Below are positions 34,332 to 45,380 of a stretch of 64,000 nt of DNA, one piece after another (position 1 is the first letter of the stretch; each line of letters opens with the position of its first letter). The notes beneath the pieces are model-generated. The model saw only the letters and a list, made by a program, of their open reading frames with translations. It had not been told where the DNA came from and made no database searches. Made by a program: the position numbers and the translations under genes. The stretch is from Zygnema cylindricum. Its lineage: Eukaryota; Streptophyta; Zygnematophyceae; Zygnematales; Zygnemataceae. The DNA lies in the NCBI GenBank assembly GCA_037447655.1, contig JBBHKE010002835.1:1-64000 (forward strand), given 5' to 3'.

Positions 34332-35358
34332 TAGACTATAGAATTCAGGAAGCCTTTATATAGTATTTAACTAACCCACTTCAAGCCACAACCACTGCTG
34401 CCCAAAAACGCAAACTGACAATTTGACTGCACCCCTGTGCAACTTGGACTCCTTTGAGTCCGTAGCAAAAAGAATCACTGAAAACGGCCAACCAGCCGAT
34501 TAGTTATAGGGTGGCAAAGATGCCAATTTATACAAACTCTCGAAGAGAGAGAGAGGATTATCTACCTGATTTTTCCAAAGTCCTAGTTTTTCCTAGTTCT
34601 CTCTCACAACCCCTATCTACTGCCTGTACAAACAAATCAGAACAGTGTACAGTACCAGAAAGTACTACTGCCGATGTATTTTCTGTACGGCCTCTGTACG
34701 ACAAGGCCATTAGGCGGACGCGTGTCTATTTTCAACTCGTCCGTACGTTCCTCAGAATTCCCGCGACCGAATGTCATCTCTCCACGTGGCGCCAGGTCAT
34801 GCCACGTCACTAAATGCCAAAGTGACCATTTCGAGATTTCGGCGATGATGTGCGCCGTTAGATTTGTCGCGAAATGGAATCTCAGCCGTAATAAAGACTT
34901 GCGAAATATTTGTTTCGTTGTCGAAACAAAATGCGCAATATCCGTTTCAATGTAGTACAGTACTTCGTATTTCGTAAAACTGCATCTATGCGTGTTGTAA
35001 AGAGTTTCAGTTAAATGATTTATGTATAACACAATAGTTTAAATATTAATGAAATCCTATATCTCTTAACGGACTTCTACGACAGACTGGTTATAGCTAA
35101 CGGCTACGCCGCGCTTTGCCGATCGCGGGTTCGAGTCCTTCCGGACTCAACCTTTTGTTGAGAGTGACTTAAGTCACTTTTTAGTCCTTCCTATGGAGTT
35201 GAGGCAGCCATGGCTCCATCGCTCTCTCTCTCCTTGAGTGACTACAACAAGTATGGGGGTAAGAGTGAAGAGATGGAGGCAGACTGCCTGCATTTTCTTT
35301 ATATGTTTTCCGCTAATTAATTTAGGCCTAGAAAATACAGAAACTACTTATTTCAACA
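34332..35358 (-). repeat. Copia A family LTR plus leader, shared by two elements
   Basis: On the minus strand the LTR begins TGTTGAAATAAGTAG at 35358, directly after the polypurine tract AGAAAATAAGAG (35359-35370). It serves as 3' LTR of copia A on its right and sits 5' of the truncated gag on its left. The inner LTR boundary cannot be fixed, because both copies continue into gag. It contains a TATAAATTGGCATC box (minus), the conserved stem-loop at about 35205-35300 and a B-box-like GGTTCGAGTCC at 35128 on the plus strand. Confidence 0.75.
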
Positions 35359-35422
35359 CTCTTATTTTCTAGTCTAATTTTAACTTTTCTTTTAATCCAT
35401 ATTTTTCCCTACAATATTTTAA

Positions 35423-36052
35423 CTATGGAGAGGGCACACGTTTGGTCATCATGTCAGCCACCATTTCCTCATCAGATCTATATACAAGATTCACTATTTT
35501 ATTCTCCACTTTTTCTCTTACAAAACTTAATCTTATTTCCATATGTTTAGCCTTAAAATGGTGTTTTAGATTGGCTGCAATTTCTATGACCGCTTGATTA
35601 CCACAAAACACTTCATGCACTCCATCGTTTATATACCCCAGTTCTTGCCGCAAGGACTTGACCCACATCAACTCTTTCATGGCAGAACAAGAGGCCATGT
35701 AATCAGCCTCCATAGTGGACTGAGCAACCACCTTTTGTTGCTTACTGCTCCAACAGCAAACACCTTTCCCAACATACAACACATTCCCAGAAGTGCATCG
35801 TCTCATAGGTGCGTCCCCATAACTGGCGTCACTCGAAGTAGTGATGTCAGTGTGCTCCCCTCCGAAATGCAACCATAACTCTCTAGTTCCCACCAGATAC
35901 CTCATGACTCTCTTAGCTGCCTCCCAGTCTCTCTTCTTAGTATCATTAAGACTCCTACTGAGTACTCCAACTGCTGCCGCTATGTCCGGCCTGGTACAGT
36001 TCATAAAATAGATTAAACTTCCTACGACCTGTCTATAAGGGATAGACTTCAT
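35423..36052 (-). pseudogene. Copia A RNase H domain
   Basis: Ty1/copia RNase H: YRQVVGSLIYFMNCTRPDIA, GTRELWLHFGG, SSDASYGD, CCWSSKQQKVVAQSTMEADY (the Asp and Glu catalytic positions are present), KHMEIRLSFVREKVENK and EEMVADMMTK at the end. The frame is open for 209 codons. In the intact element this is the C-terminal part of the polyprotein, degrading RNA in the RNA:DNA hybrid. Confidence 0.85.
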
Positions 36053-36520
36053 AAACTCTCTCTCTCCTCTGGACTCATCTGATCATCTAAGATCATCACA
36101 CCTCCTTCTACACTCCCATCACTTACTTTTTTCAAGTCCATGGGAGTAGTACAACTGTAAGCATTTTCCATCTGGAATTTCTCAAGCATATTTCCTATTG
36201 CTTCTTTCTGAGTAAGTCTGATGATCTTCTTCCCCCTATCTCTCTCCATTTGGATCCCCAAAATATATTTTGCCTCCCCTAAATCCTTCATATCAAATAT
36301 GCCCATAAGATCTTTCTTTAGCCTATTGATCTTCTCTAATGACTTACTTAACACAAGCAGATCATCCACATAAATTGCAATAAAAATGACATCATTCTCA
36401 TCTTCAAACATATAGATAGAATGGTTTGAGCTGATATGGATATATCCTAGATTGGTGAGAAACTCATCTAGTTTCTTATTCCACTGTCGGGGATCCTCCT
36501 TCAGTCCATATAAGGATTTT
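36049..36520 (-). pseudogene. Copia A reverse transcriptase, C-terminal part
   Basis: Contains the catalytic IAIYVDDLLVLS box (YVDD intact) and the following copia motif FDMKDLGEAKYILGIQMERD. Separated from the N-terminal RT by a stop near 36529 and from RNase H by a frame change near 36050, so at least two lesions break the polyprotein. Confidence 0.85.
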
Positions 36521-36528
36521 ATGAGCCT

Positions 36529-37650
36529 TCAGACTTTGCTCTCTTCTCCTTCTTCCACGAACCCCTCAGGTTGCCTCATAAAAATTTCTTCCTCTAACTC
36601 ACCATTAAGAAAAGTTGTCTTAATGTCCATCTGATGGATTTCCATGTCTTCCGCTGCTGCCAGACTGAGGAGAATCCTTACTGAGGGGAACCGAACAACT
36701 GGAGCAAAGGTCTCCTCGTAGTCAATCCCCTCCTTTTGGGTGAACCCCTTCGCTACCAATCGAGCCTTATATCTCTCAATGGTATTATCTGGGTTCAGTT
36801 TTAGTTTAAATACCCATTTACATCCAATAGGTTTTCTGTCTGGAGGGCAATCCGCTAGTTCCCAAGTATTTGCTTCCATGATAGAAGCCATCTCATCATT
36901 TATGGCTCTAATCCATCTTTCTTTCTCTGGACTATTTACTGCCTCTAAGTAAGACTGAGGCTCATCTGGGTGAGATAGCTTAGTTATCTTATGAGCAGCT
37001 TGTTTTTCCTGTATCCTTTTGCTGCTCCTCCTTCCTCCCTCAAACTCTGAAGCTGGAATGGATGGAAGCCTTGGATTTCTTCTCATTGTCTCATCGGCTC
37101 CCCTGTCCATAGAAACCGGTTCTTGTCCCGCTTCTTCTATCTCCTCGAAGTCCATGGGAGTATGCGAGGTTTCTGGTGAGTCTCCTATATCTTCGATCTC
37201 CCCTGAACCTGTAATCACGGTGTCACCCATGTCCCTTTCGGGGACGACCGAGTTCTCCTCACTTTCGGACTCAAATCTGATTCTTATCTTTTTTGTATAT
37301 TCGAAGGGGTCAAATGACTTCCCTTCATCCAAGACATCTAAGTGTTTGACCAGAATGATATCTTTCTTTGCTAAGTCATAGACTCTATATCCCTTAACAT
37401 CCTCATCATATCCCACAAAGTATCCAGGTTTTCCCTTAGTATATAGTTTCCAATTTTTCCTATCCGTGTCAAGACTGTAAACTTGGCTACCGAATAGTTT
37501 AAGGTGTGAGATATCTGGTTTCCTCCCATCCCATCTATCATAAGGTGTCACTCCCTTTACAGTTGAGGTAAGGACTCTTTTCTTAATGTAGTTGGCACAG
37601 TTTATTGCTTCTGCCCAAAATCTCTTTCCTATTTTCTTGTCGGCCAACAT
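36529..37650 (-). pseudogene. Copia A integrase C-terminus, linker and RT N-terminus
   Basis: 373 open codons: integrase end (FWAEAINCANYIKKRV, GRKPDISHLKLFG, YFVGYDEDVKGYRVYD), an acidic linker, then RT (NPEKERWIRAINDEM-type motif, PIGCKWVFKLKLNPDNTIER, YKARLVAKGFTQKEGIDYEE, TFAPVVRF, MDIKTTFLNGELEEEIFMRQ with the first catalytic Asp). Order and motifs are standard Pseudoviridae (copia): PR-IN-RT-RNaseH. Confidence 0.88.
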
Positions 37651-37916
37651 ACTGCATACACTATCTCATAGTGTTCGATTCAACCTCTCAGCTACCTCAT
37701 TTTGTTCCGGGTTATATGGTACTGTTTTCTGGTGCTGCACTCCCTCATCTCTCAGATATTCCTCAAACTGGTTAGAGGTATTTTCCCCCCCATTATCACT
37801 CCTTATCCTCTTAATAGGGGTTTCATGCAACTTCTCACTCCATGCTTTATATTCTTTGAAGTAAGTTGATGCTTCAGAGTAAGTTTGCCAAGGATCTGCC
37901 TTCTGACTCTAGAAGG
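37651..37916 (-). pseudogene. Copia A integrase core fragment
   Basis: Reverse frames encode the integrase region around the catalytic Glu (EQNEVAERLNR-type reading), interrupted by frameshifts. It breaks off at about 37916, where LTR-like DNA begins; the GAG-pre-integrase and first catalytic Asp are absent. Confidence 0.65.
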
Positions 37917-38072
37917 AGCATAGGCAGCCATGGCTCTAGCTTCCTCTCCAGCCTTCAGTGACTACGACAAGTATGGGGGCTAGAGAGAGAAGTTAGAAGC
38001 AGGCTGCCTCTGCTTCTTGTTGTTCCTATTTAAATTATTTAAATAACCTAGGAAAAACCTTGAATTTCAACA
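37917..38072 (-). repeat. LTR-end fragment of a third related family, with stem-loop
   Basis: On the minus strand it reads TGTTGAAATTCAAGGTTTTT, then CCTAGG, an A/T tract, and the same ~100-bp stem-loop as the other LTRs (AGGCAGCC pairs with GGCTGCCT; loop CTTGTCGTAGTCACTGA). It occupies the place where the missing part of the copia A integrase should be, implying insertion followed by deletion. Confidence 0.6.
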
Positions 38073-38248
38073 ACCTTGAGCACAACCACTACAATCATCC
38101 ATCATTTAATTATCCCCAAACTGAATGCCTTCTACTACCGCAAGCTTTTTTATTTCCCTCAACCTATCAAAATGCACATGCGCGAACCGCTTATGCTAAA
38201 TCATAATCTTAGGAACACCTACATATTAAGCATTCTTCTTTTCATTAC

Positions 38249-39169
38249 TCAGGTTAAGCCTAAACATTCCTTGGCTACCGTTATCTGCCGTGAAGTAAAC
38301 TTCATCCCCATACTTAGCTGTAAAGACTCCTTTTCGAGTGAAGGTATCAAATTCTTGTCATCTAACACAGAAGTAGAGACAAGATTTTTACTCAGCTGAG
38401 GAATGTAAAGTATATCTGAGAATGTAAGTATAGAAATCTTACTCTCCACTAAGACTTTCAGATCTACTGATCCCACTAGATCTGTAGTAACTACTCTACC
38501 ATCCCCATACTCTATCTCTACAGTAGGGATTTTCCTTAACTTAGTGAAGAGTTCTTTATCACGACACATATGCATGGTTGCACCTGAGTGGATAATCCAT
38601 CCTTCCTGTGGAGCTTCTCGAATTGCTCGAAGGGCACACTTCTGTCTCCGAGGGATCTCCTTTTCCTCCAAACTCTCGTCAAGAAGAAGCTCCCCATCCT
38701 CCTCAGAGAACTCATCCACGGTTTCTCCTGTCACTTTTGTAACCATAAGTGTCTTTTTCTTCCCTCCGGAAGAATCCCCTCCATGATTCTCTTGGAGCCT
38801 CAGCTCTGACAGCTTGACACAATCTGCGATAAAGTGTCCCAGCTTTTTGCAAAAATGACAAAGACCCTTTAGGGGCCTCGGTCCTCCAGGATGGTCTCTT
38901 TCCCCTTTGTACGGTTTCTTCGGATCCTTCCCCCATCGGTCCCCTTTTACTGCTAGAGCTTGAATGCTCTTTCCTCCTCTCCTAATCCCCATTGTGTTGT
39001 CATGCAGAAGTATCATCCTGACCAGTGTGTTCCATTTCCATGAACTATCAGGCATTTCCTGTACTCGATACACTATGTTTTCGAACTCATTTGGTAACTT
39101 CATGATAAGAGTGTTAACTTTCATTTTCATTGTACCTGTCCACCCGACACTTTCTATCTCTATATACAA
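38249..39169 (-). pseudogene. Copia A gag C-terminus and protease
   Basis: 306 open codons. Gag part KLPNEFENIVYRVQEMPDSS, then a zinc knuckle CHFCKKLGHFIADC (CX2CX4HX4C), then protease. The active site reads WIIHSGATMHMC: the family Asp of D-S-G-A is His here, so the protease should be inactive. Typical downstream block ILYIPQLSKNLVSTS is present. Confidence 0.85.
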
Positions 39170-39179
39170 ACAAGAATGA

Positions 39180-39710
39180 TCATTTTCCTCCTTTGTAAGT
39201 GTAACTCACTAGCTTTTGCTCAGCCAACTGGAGCTCCTGGGTAGTTCCAGCTCTATAAATCTCCACCAAACTCACCCACAACTCCTCGGCCTTGTAAATG
39301 TGAAGATGAGGAGTGGCCAAAGATTGAGTGAGATACATGAGAATGAAGTTCTTGGCAGCAATGTTTAAATCATCCCACATTTGAGTATCGTTCTCCGTGG
39401 TCTTCACGGTCGCCGCTCTTGGTACTGTGGCAGTAGGAGTAAGGGGTGTCTCCTTCCCTTTCCCCTTTTCGGACACACTGCTGTCCCCATCATCTGCCTC
39501 CTCCGCTGAGGCAGCCGTTGCTACAGGAAACCTTACTCCTCCAAATCCTGGTGGAGTTTCGAAGGTGGACTTTTCACTTGTCCACTGACGATACCCGAGT
39601 ATCCATTTTCACACAAAACTCCCATCATCATGGCTTCCCAATAGATAAAGCCAGATCCGTTGAAGGTGGGCACCCTAGAGGGTGGGCCCATAACCTGCAA
39701 TTGTGTGTCC
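39180..39710 (-). pseudogene. Copia A gag N-terminus
   Basis: Colinear with 33843-34331. Encodes KTTENDTQMWDDLNIAAKNF, LYKAEELWV-type motifs and AEQKLVSYTYKG. The start codon is lost (CTCTAT here versus CTCCAT at 34329) and there is a frameshift around 39557, so gag is dead in this copy. Confidence 0.75.
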
Positions 39711-39739
39711 TCTATTGGACTTTAGAATTCAAGAAGCCT

Positions 39740-40596
39740 CTATATAGTATTTAACTAATCCACTTCAAGCCACAACCACTGCTGCCCAAAAATGCAAACT
39801 GATAATTTGATTGCACCCTTGTGCAGCTTGGACTCCCCTGAGCCCGTAGCAAAAGAATCACTGAAAACGGCCAACCAGCCGATGAGTTATAGGGTGGCAA
39901 AGATGCCAGTTTATACAAACTCTCAAAGAGAGAGAGGATTTTCTACCTGATTTTTCCAAAGTCCTAGTTTTTCCTAGTTCTCTCTCACAACCCCTATCTA
40001 CTGCCTGTACGAACGAATCAGAACAGTGTATAGTACCAGAAAGTACTACTGCCGATGTGTTTTCTGTGCGGCCTCTGTACGACAAGGCCATTAGGCGGAC
40101 GCGTGTCTATTTTCAACTCGTCCGTACGTATAAATACTTGCGAAATATTTGTTTCGCTGTCGAAACAAAATGCGCAATATCCGTTTTAATTTAGTACACT
40201 ACTTCGTATTTCGTTAAACTGTATCTGTGTGTGCCGTAAAGAGTTTCAGTTAAATGATTACTGTATAACACAATAGTTTAAATATTAATGAAACCCTATA
40301 TCTCCTAACGGACTTCTACGACTGACTAGTTAGAGCTCACGGCTACGCCGCGCTTTGCCGGTCGGGGGTTCGAGTCTTGCCGTACTCATCCTTTTGTTGA
40401 GAGTGACTTAGTCACTCTTTAGTCCTTCCTATGGAGCTGAGGCAGCCATGGCTCCATCGCTCTCTCTCTCTTTTAGTGACTACAACAAGTATGGGGGTAA
40501 GAGAGAGGAGATGGAGGCAGGTTGCCTACATTTTCTTTATATGTTTTCCGCTAATTAATTTAGACCTAGAAAATAGAAAAACTACTTATTTCAAAA
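39740..40596 (-). repeat. Copia A 5' LTR and leader
   Basis: About 90-95 percent similar to 34380-35358 with one deletion: sequence after CGTCCGTACGT that is present at 34745-34885 is missing here. It ends at 40596 (TTCAAAA where the other LTR has TTCAACA) and is followed directly by element X sequence. Inner boundary approximate. Confidence 0.7.
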
Positions 40597-40604
40597 CTCC
40601 GCTC

Positions 40605-41202
40605 TACCATGTCTTCACATCGAAAGGACAACCAGCCTATAGAACCAAAGGACCATAGCCGCAAAGTCACCGGTCCTTTATCCTTCACACCACGAGCTGT
40701 CCTGCTGAATAGTGACATTGGGCTGGGCCTGAAACCGACCCATATGCCTCCTCCGGCTCGAAAGAAACTTCCTCTCGGTTTCGAGAGTTACAAGAATCCA
40801 CAGCCTGAAAAAGAATGCTTCAATAACGGAAACAGATCAGGAACGGTTCGATCGATACCTGGTTGAAAGACCAACAGCAGATCCACCAATTACACATCCT
40901 ACAAGGAACTTTGACGTAGAAGTGGAAGAAACAACGGGGGGGGAACATGAGAAATCAGAGGACGAGGACTCACCCATTTTATCGCCCAAAGCTCACCCTC
41001 CTTCTTCCAAACTGGCAGTCTTGTTAGTACGACATATGATGCCTTACGCCACGACCCACGTCAAAACGCTAGCTTCCTCCCACAATTTGCCCGAAAAAAT
41101 CCTCATTCAGGCACTAGGGGAAGAGATTCACACTAGGAGAGAAAGGGTAGTGTTGGCAGAACCACCCAAGACAGTCTTCATGATGGTAGAACGAAAACTT
41201 CC
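40605..41202 (+). pseudogene. Element X, region between gag and protease
   Basis: Resumes element X to the right of the copia A insertion. Open frames MSSHRKDNQPIEPKDHSRK (40609-40866) and, in another frame, a segment with LVRHMMPYATTHVKTLASSH and IHTRRERVVLAEPP (to about 41180). No enzyme motif; probably a spacer upstream of the protease. Confidence 0.4.
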
Positions 41203-41856
41203 ATGGCGGATAAAGATTATAAGTCCCTGTCGATGGCTCTTATATTTAACAGGACAGGTAATTTTAAACCTAATGGATATGGCGAGTATCAAGATGCAGT
41301 GGTGGATACCGGAGCCCTCCCTAACCTCGTAACTACCTCAGCAATACAGAAAATGCCAGAGGAAATCAGGCCAAATATCAGTCCCAATGAAATATGCTTG
41401 AGTACGGTCAGCAGTGGGAGTCAACCAGTATATGGCATCATTAAAGCAATGGAAATCGAATTCGCGGATGACGTAGGCCAACACGTGCAAATTCAACTCC
41501 CCTTCCTGGTGGTGGAAGGTAAGCAATTTGAAATTCTGTTGGGCATGGCCACGTGGACAAGGTTGAACATGGAGGTGGAAGGAACAAGTTATAGTTTCAG
41601 ACTCGAAAGATCCAGAGAACACCAAAGTGGTGGTACCACTAGTTTTATGGAACCGGGGGAAAACGACTGTCCCTGTGGCTGGATGTTATCCGGTGTAATC
41701 TGCATCCACCCCTTAGGAACTGTTCAAAGATTCCACCGATATCACGAATTCCATATAACAATTTCCCGTTTCCAAGCGGTGGGAAAGGGAGTGACAAAGC
41801 AGATTGGTACAGATGGCCACACTTCGGCGGGGAGTGGACAGGAGCTTTACATGACC
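41203..41856 (+). pseudogene. Element X retropepsin-like aspartic protease
   Basis: MALIFNRTGNFKPNGYGEYQ then DAVVDTGALPNLVTTSAI: a D-T-G-A active site with the usual hydrophobic run-in, followed by PFLVVEGKQFEILLGMATW, the ILG(M/L) block that follows in gypsy-type proteases. The frame continues with VVVPLVLW/GKTTVPVAGCYP-type reading in a neighbouring frame and is cut at 41857 by an inverted LTR fragment. RT, RNase H and integrase of this element are not in the window. Confidence 0.65.
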
Positions 41857-42411
41857 ACAAACCGCCGAAATCCTCTTCCGCGATCTCGGCGTTAATTCCG
41901 GCCGTCCGATTAAATTCACATTTAATCGTAGCCGTAATAAATACATGCGCGGTATTCGTTTCACTAAAGGAATAAATACGCGGTATTGGTTTCGTATTCG
42001 TACCGGAATCCGTACTTTTACATTTACTGGATGTATGTCTCCCGAAATCAGTTACAGTTAAATGAACTATCGTACGTTTAAATATTTAAATAAATATCAA
42101 ACCATATGATATGTAACACTACTTCAGAACTAACGGCTAAGGCTTCCGGCTACCGGCTACCTGCCGGCCCGTAGGTACTCGGATCAAATCCTGTGGCCAG
42201 CACATATCTTTTAGCAAATTAAACCCTTAACTAAAATATATTTTCCAGTAAACTTCTGGATAGCCTAGGTAGCCATGGCTCCAGCTCCCTCTCCAATTTC
42301 TCAGTGACTGCAACAAGTTTGAGAGTTGGAGAGAGAAGTTAGAGGTAGACTGCCTCGGCTTCTTTCTTATTTCTATTCAGACCTAGAAAATACTTTAAAA
42401 GACCATTAATT
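41857..42411 (-). repeat. Partial LTR of the TGTAGAAATT family, inverted
   Basis: Reverse complement of 45381-45950: minus strand starts TGTAGAAATTAATGGTCTTT at 42411 and runs through the stem-loop (42267-42355) and GGATCAAATCC (42181) to the AACGCCGAGATCGCGGAAGA block. It lacks the 3' half and abuts element X on the left and copia D integrase on the right. Confidence 0.8.
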
Positions 42412-43365
42412 TCTACAGAATACACATCGAAGGAATTCGAAGAATTTCTCCTTCAGGAAGGTATCAGTCAAAATCTTACAGTTCCATATACACCGGAACA
42501 AAATGGTTTTTGTGAGAGATTAAATACGATAGTGACAGAGAGTGCTGGTCCATGCTTGCAGATAAATGGCTAGATTTGAAATTCTGGGCTGAAGCACTTA
42601 ACTGTGTTGTTTATATTAAAAATAGAATTGCCTCTAGGTCACTTAGCACTACACTTTATGAACTTTGGACAGGGGAAAAACCTTATGTTAGTCACTTTAA
42701 GATCTCTGGCAGCAAGTGTTTTATTTTAGATACTTCACAGGATAGATGGAAAATGGAGCCTAAAGGCTTACCTGGGATTTTAATGGGGTATGATGATAAT
42801 GCGAAATGATATAAAGTTTTTTTAATTGAGAAACAGAAAGTGATTTTTCTAGAAATATCCAGATTAAAGATGAACAGGATTCGGTTGACCTGTTTAAAGT
42901 GCCAGATCAACCGGCAAAGGAAAAACATGAATATGTCATTTTTCACCATACGCAGCGAGTCTCTTTTCAACCGAGAAGTGGGACACCTCTTCCTTCAGTT
43001 CCTATGGTACCTTTACAAGATTATTCACCACAAGCGACACCTCAGGTGGAAGGAACTACTACACAATTTGTACCAGATCAAATTACGGTTCAAACTAAAC
43101 AGCGAAATCAGAGGTTGCGGACAATCTCAGCCTCAAAATTTCCGGGGGGAAAGAGATCTAGCAGCCGTCTGCAAGCAAGCTCTCACTTTGTTTTTTCTCC
43201 AACTACAAAGGAGCCTCTAACGATCCAGGAGGCCTTCTCATCACCTGAGAGAAATCAGTGGATCGAGGCGGCAAACGATGAAATGAAGTCCATTATGGAG
43301 GCACAAACATGGGAGCTGGTGGATTTTCCTCCGTGCAGGAAAGCCATCGGTAACAAATGGGTATT
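42412..43365 (+). pseudogene. Copia D integrase to RT start (left part)
   Basis: Begins inside the integrase (EYTSKEFEEFLLQEGISQN, VPYTPEQNGFCERLN with catalytic Glu), a frameshift at about 42550, then MLADKWLDLKFWAEALNC, IASRSLSTTLYELWTGEKPY, GYDDNAK and a stop. From 42899: linker with SASKFPGGKRSSSRLQ, then AANDEMKSIMEAQTWELVDF and AIGNKWVF at 43365. The protein is cut here by the chromovirus and resumes at 54760 with KVKLNPDNTIERY. Confidence 0.85.
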
Positions 43366-43831
43366 TGTAAAAGGGGACAATAATAAGCACCACAACACAC
43401 CACAATACACGGCGGAAAGTTCGAAGGATCTTCCTGTAGCAACATCACGAGCACACAGTAATGACAGACAAGGTTGCGCTTTATTACTCGGGAGCGGATT
43501 AGAAGAGTCAGCACTCGCTGCGAAGGTCTACTCAAAGAGTGTCCAGCTAACTAGGCATACCTCACTATTTAAACTAACTAGCTGGTATTCAACCTAGTAC
43601 AGTACAACGGTACACGTGGACCTTCACGGTCAACCGGGACAAATCTCAAATTATCCTTATAGAACAATACCGTTCTATCTACATTTTGGGTGTTGCTATA
43701 TTGCTAAGCTGCGTTGCTCTGCTGCGCTGCTATGCTGCTACGCTACTAAGTAGCTACGCCGCTAAGTTGCTACGCTGCTATGTTGCGCTGGTCTGGAATC
43801 GTAGGTGCGCTGCTCCAACACCGCAACTATA
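43366..43831 (-). repeat. Chromovirus 3' LTR, inner end missing
   Basis: Matches 54239-54700 from TGTAAAAGGGGACAATAATA to CACCGCAACTATA, then switches to another LTR family at about 43832. The last ~50 bp (ending TGTTACA) and the polypurine tract are lost. Contains the TTGCTACG(C/A)TGCTATG-type repeats. Confidence 0.85.
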
Positions 43832-43954
43832 GGTTGGTCAGAGTTTTTGTCTGCCAGGGTGGCAGTTATTTTTGCTTAAACACAAAGGGGTCAGGATTAT
43901 CCTAGAGGCTTCTTGGAAGCTGTCCACTCTGAGGACTTATGGAGGTCTCAGAGT
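43832..43954 (+). repeat. Fragment of TGTAGAAATT-family LTR (3' end)
   Basis: GTTGGTCAGAGTTTTTGTCT to GGAGGTCTCAGAGTT is nearly identical to 46307-46430 but lacks the final TCA. It replaces the junction between chromovirus 3' LTR and internal region. Confidence 0.8.
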
Positions 43955-44075
43955 TACACCATTCCGGTTCCTCCGCGTCTGAGAGCTCATGGTCTCCCTC
44001 ATCCTCTTCATCTCCCTCTTGGAGTGGGTGGTATTCAGGGTCTTGTGAATTTTTTAACCCCTCCCCTCCACTAGT

Positions 44076-44756
44076 CTATGCCGGCCTTGCCTCGCTACTG
44101 GTTGTTTCCTCTGGTTCCGGCTCCGCTTCTACCTCCCTCCTCCGGTCTACCTCTACCATGGCCTCCGCCGCCACCAACAGTCTATCGGGACGAGGCACAT
44201 CTCCTTGCCCCACACGTACCAGTCTCCTCCTCTTTGGTGGTGGGGAGGATGACGACACCATGGATGCTGTCGTGTAAGACAAATCAGGTAATTTTAGAAG
44301 CGAAGATAAACTGGTTGTGCGGAATGAAACACTCTCTAAACTACCTAGACTAGGCTGGTCGCGAGGGCGGATGGCGGCTTTATCAAAGAGGGTTGAGGGT
44401 TTCACGTTTTGACTCTGCGAAGCGTGGTAGCGTGCGAGGGTATCACAGCGTCCAACATTTATAAAATTGCGCAGCTGCGGCAAAACTGAGGGTTCGTTGT
44501 CACCAATGTGGTGAAACACAATTGAGCCGCTGCGCTTTCTTGTCAACGCAGCGGTGGCGCTGCCTTCTTGTGACGGCACCGTAACCATGCTGCGCTGCGG
44601 TGGCTGGGCCGCTATATCGCTGCGGTGCGGTAACATGCTCGCTGCGTTTCTTCGCCGCGTCCCCAATATAATTGCGACGGTTGCGACATTGCGATTCGCT
44701 CTTTTACTGCGCCCGCTGCGATTGCCCCTCCGGTGAAGCCGAGTGTCCTCACTCTT
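44076..44756 (-). CDS. Extra ORF downstream of the chromodomain
   Basis: Open for 196 codons from Met 44666 (and open a little further upstream) to a stop at 44076. Ser/Arg/Pro-rich with a candidate nuclear localisation signal PPPKRRRLVRVG and an acidic Glu/Pro tail (EVDRRREVEAEPEPEETTSS). Much of the upstream DNA is GCTGCG-type repeat. Not recognised; it could be a readthrough extension of pol, an env-like/accessory position ORF, or captured sequence. Confidence 0.4.
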   Translation of the reverse strand, partial: KSEDTRLHRRGNRSGRSKRANRNVATVAIILGTRRRNAASMLPHRSDIAAQPPQRSMVTVPSQEGSATAALTRKRSGSIVFHHIGDNEPSVLPQLRNFINVGRCDTLARYHASQSQNVKPSTLFDKAAIRPRDQPSLGSLESVSFRTTSLSSLLKLPDLSYTTASMVSSSSPPPKRRRLVRVGQGDVPRPDRLLVAAEAMVEVDRRREVEAEPEPEETTSSEARPA

Positions 44757-45380
44757 CTAAAACCGGCGCAGTAACTCAGAGGAATGCAGATTCCCCTCTT
44801 CCACCCAAGAGTCGTGCTCAGCTCTGTAGCCTTTCCAACGTACCACATACTGGGTGGAGTTAAATTTGCGAGAGCGGCGCGACTGAAGGATCTCTTCCAC
44901 CTCATATTCGTCTAAGGTACCTTGAACGGGTGGTAAAGGAGTATTCCGACGTCGATTAGGAAACATCGAATCACGGTCGCGAAATGGTTTAAGAAGGGAA
45001 ACATGGAAGACATTGTGGATATGCCATTCCTTCCGAATATCCAACTTATAAGCCACCTTACCCACACGTGACAGAATTGTGAATGGGCGCGTGAATTTCG
45101 ATGCCAATTTTTTAAAGAGGGCACCCGGTAAGGAGAGGTTTGCCATAGTAAGGCGAACCTTATCACCCATGCTGAAAACGGTTTTTTTCCAGTGAGCCTG
45201 CGAATTTCGACGATCCTTTGCTAGCTGGAGCGCCTTCGCCGCCTTTTCCAAGTTCCCTTGCAACGTTTTGGCAAAATCCAGAGCTGCTAGCGTAGGGCTG
45301 TCAACTACCAATAAGTTTTTTGGAAGGGTGGGCTCTCGTCCATTGAGGGAGAATGGCGTAGCATTTGTGGACGAGTGCAC
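44757..45380 (-). pseudogene. Chromovirus integrase C-terminus with chromodomain
   Basis: Starts in the integrase after the catalytic core (SSTNATPFSLNGREPTLP), then the GPY/F-like module (KLASKFTRPFTILSRVGKVA, YKLDIRKEWHIHNVFHVSLL, KPF) and a chromodomain DEYEVEEILQSRRSRKFNS...YVVRWKGYRAEHDSWVEEGNL with conserved Tyr and Trp positions. Ends in a stop at 44757. Separated from the core at 50379 by the 5-kb insertion within the codons for AVH. Confidence 0.9.

Noticed and set aside
35090-35150. tRNA gene in the copia A LTR
   Set aside because: Good B box but no acceptor stem or anticodon arm that folds; kept only as a B-box-like finding.
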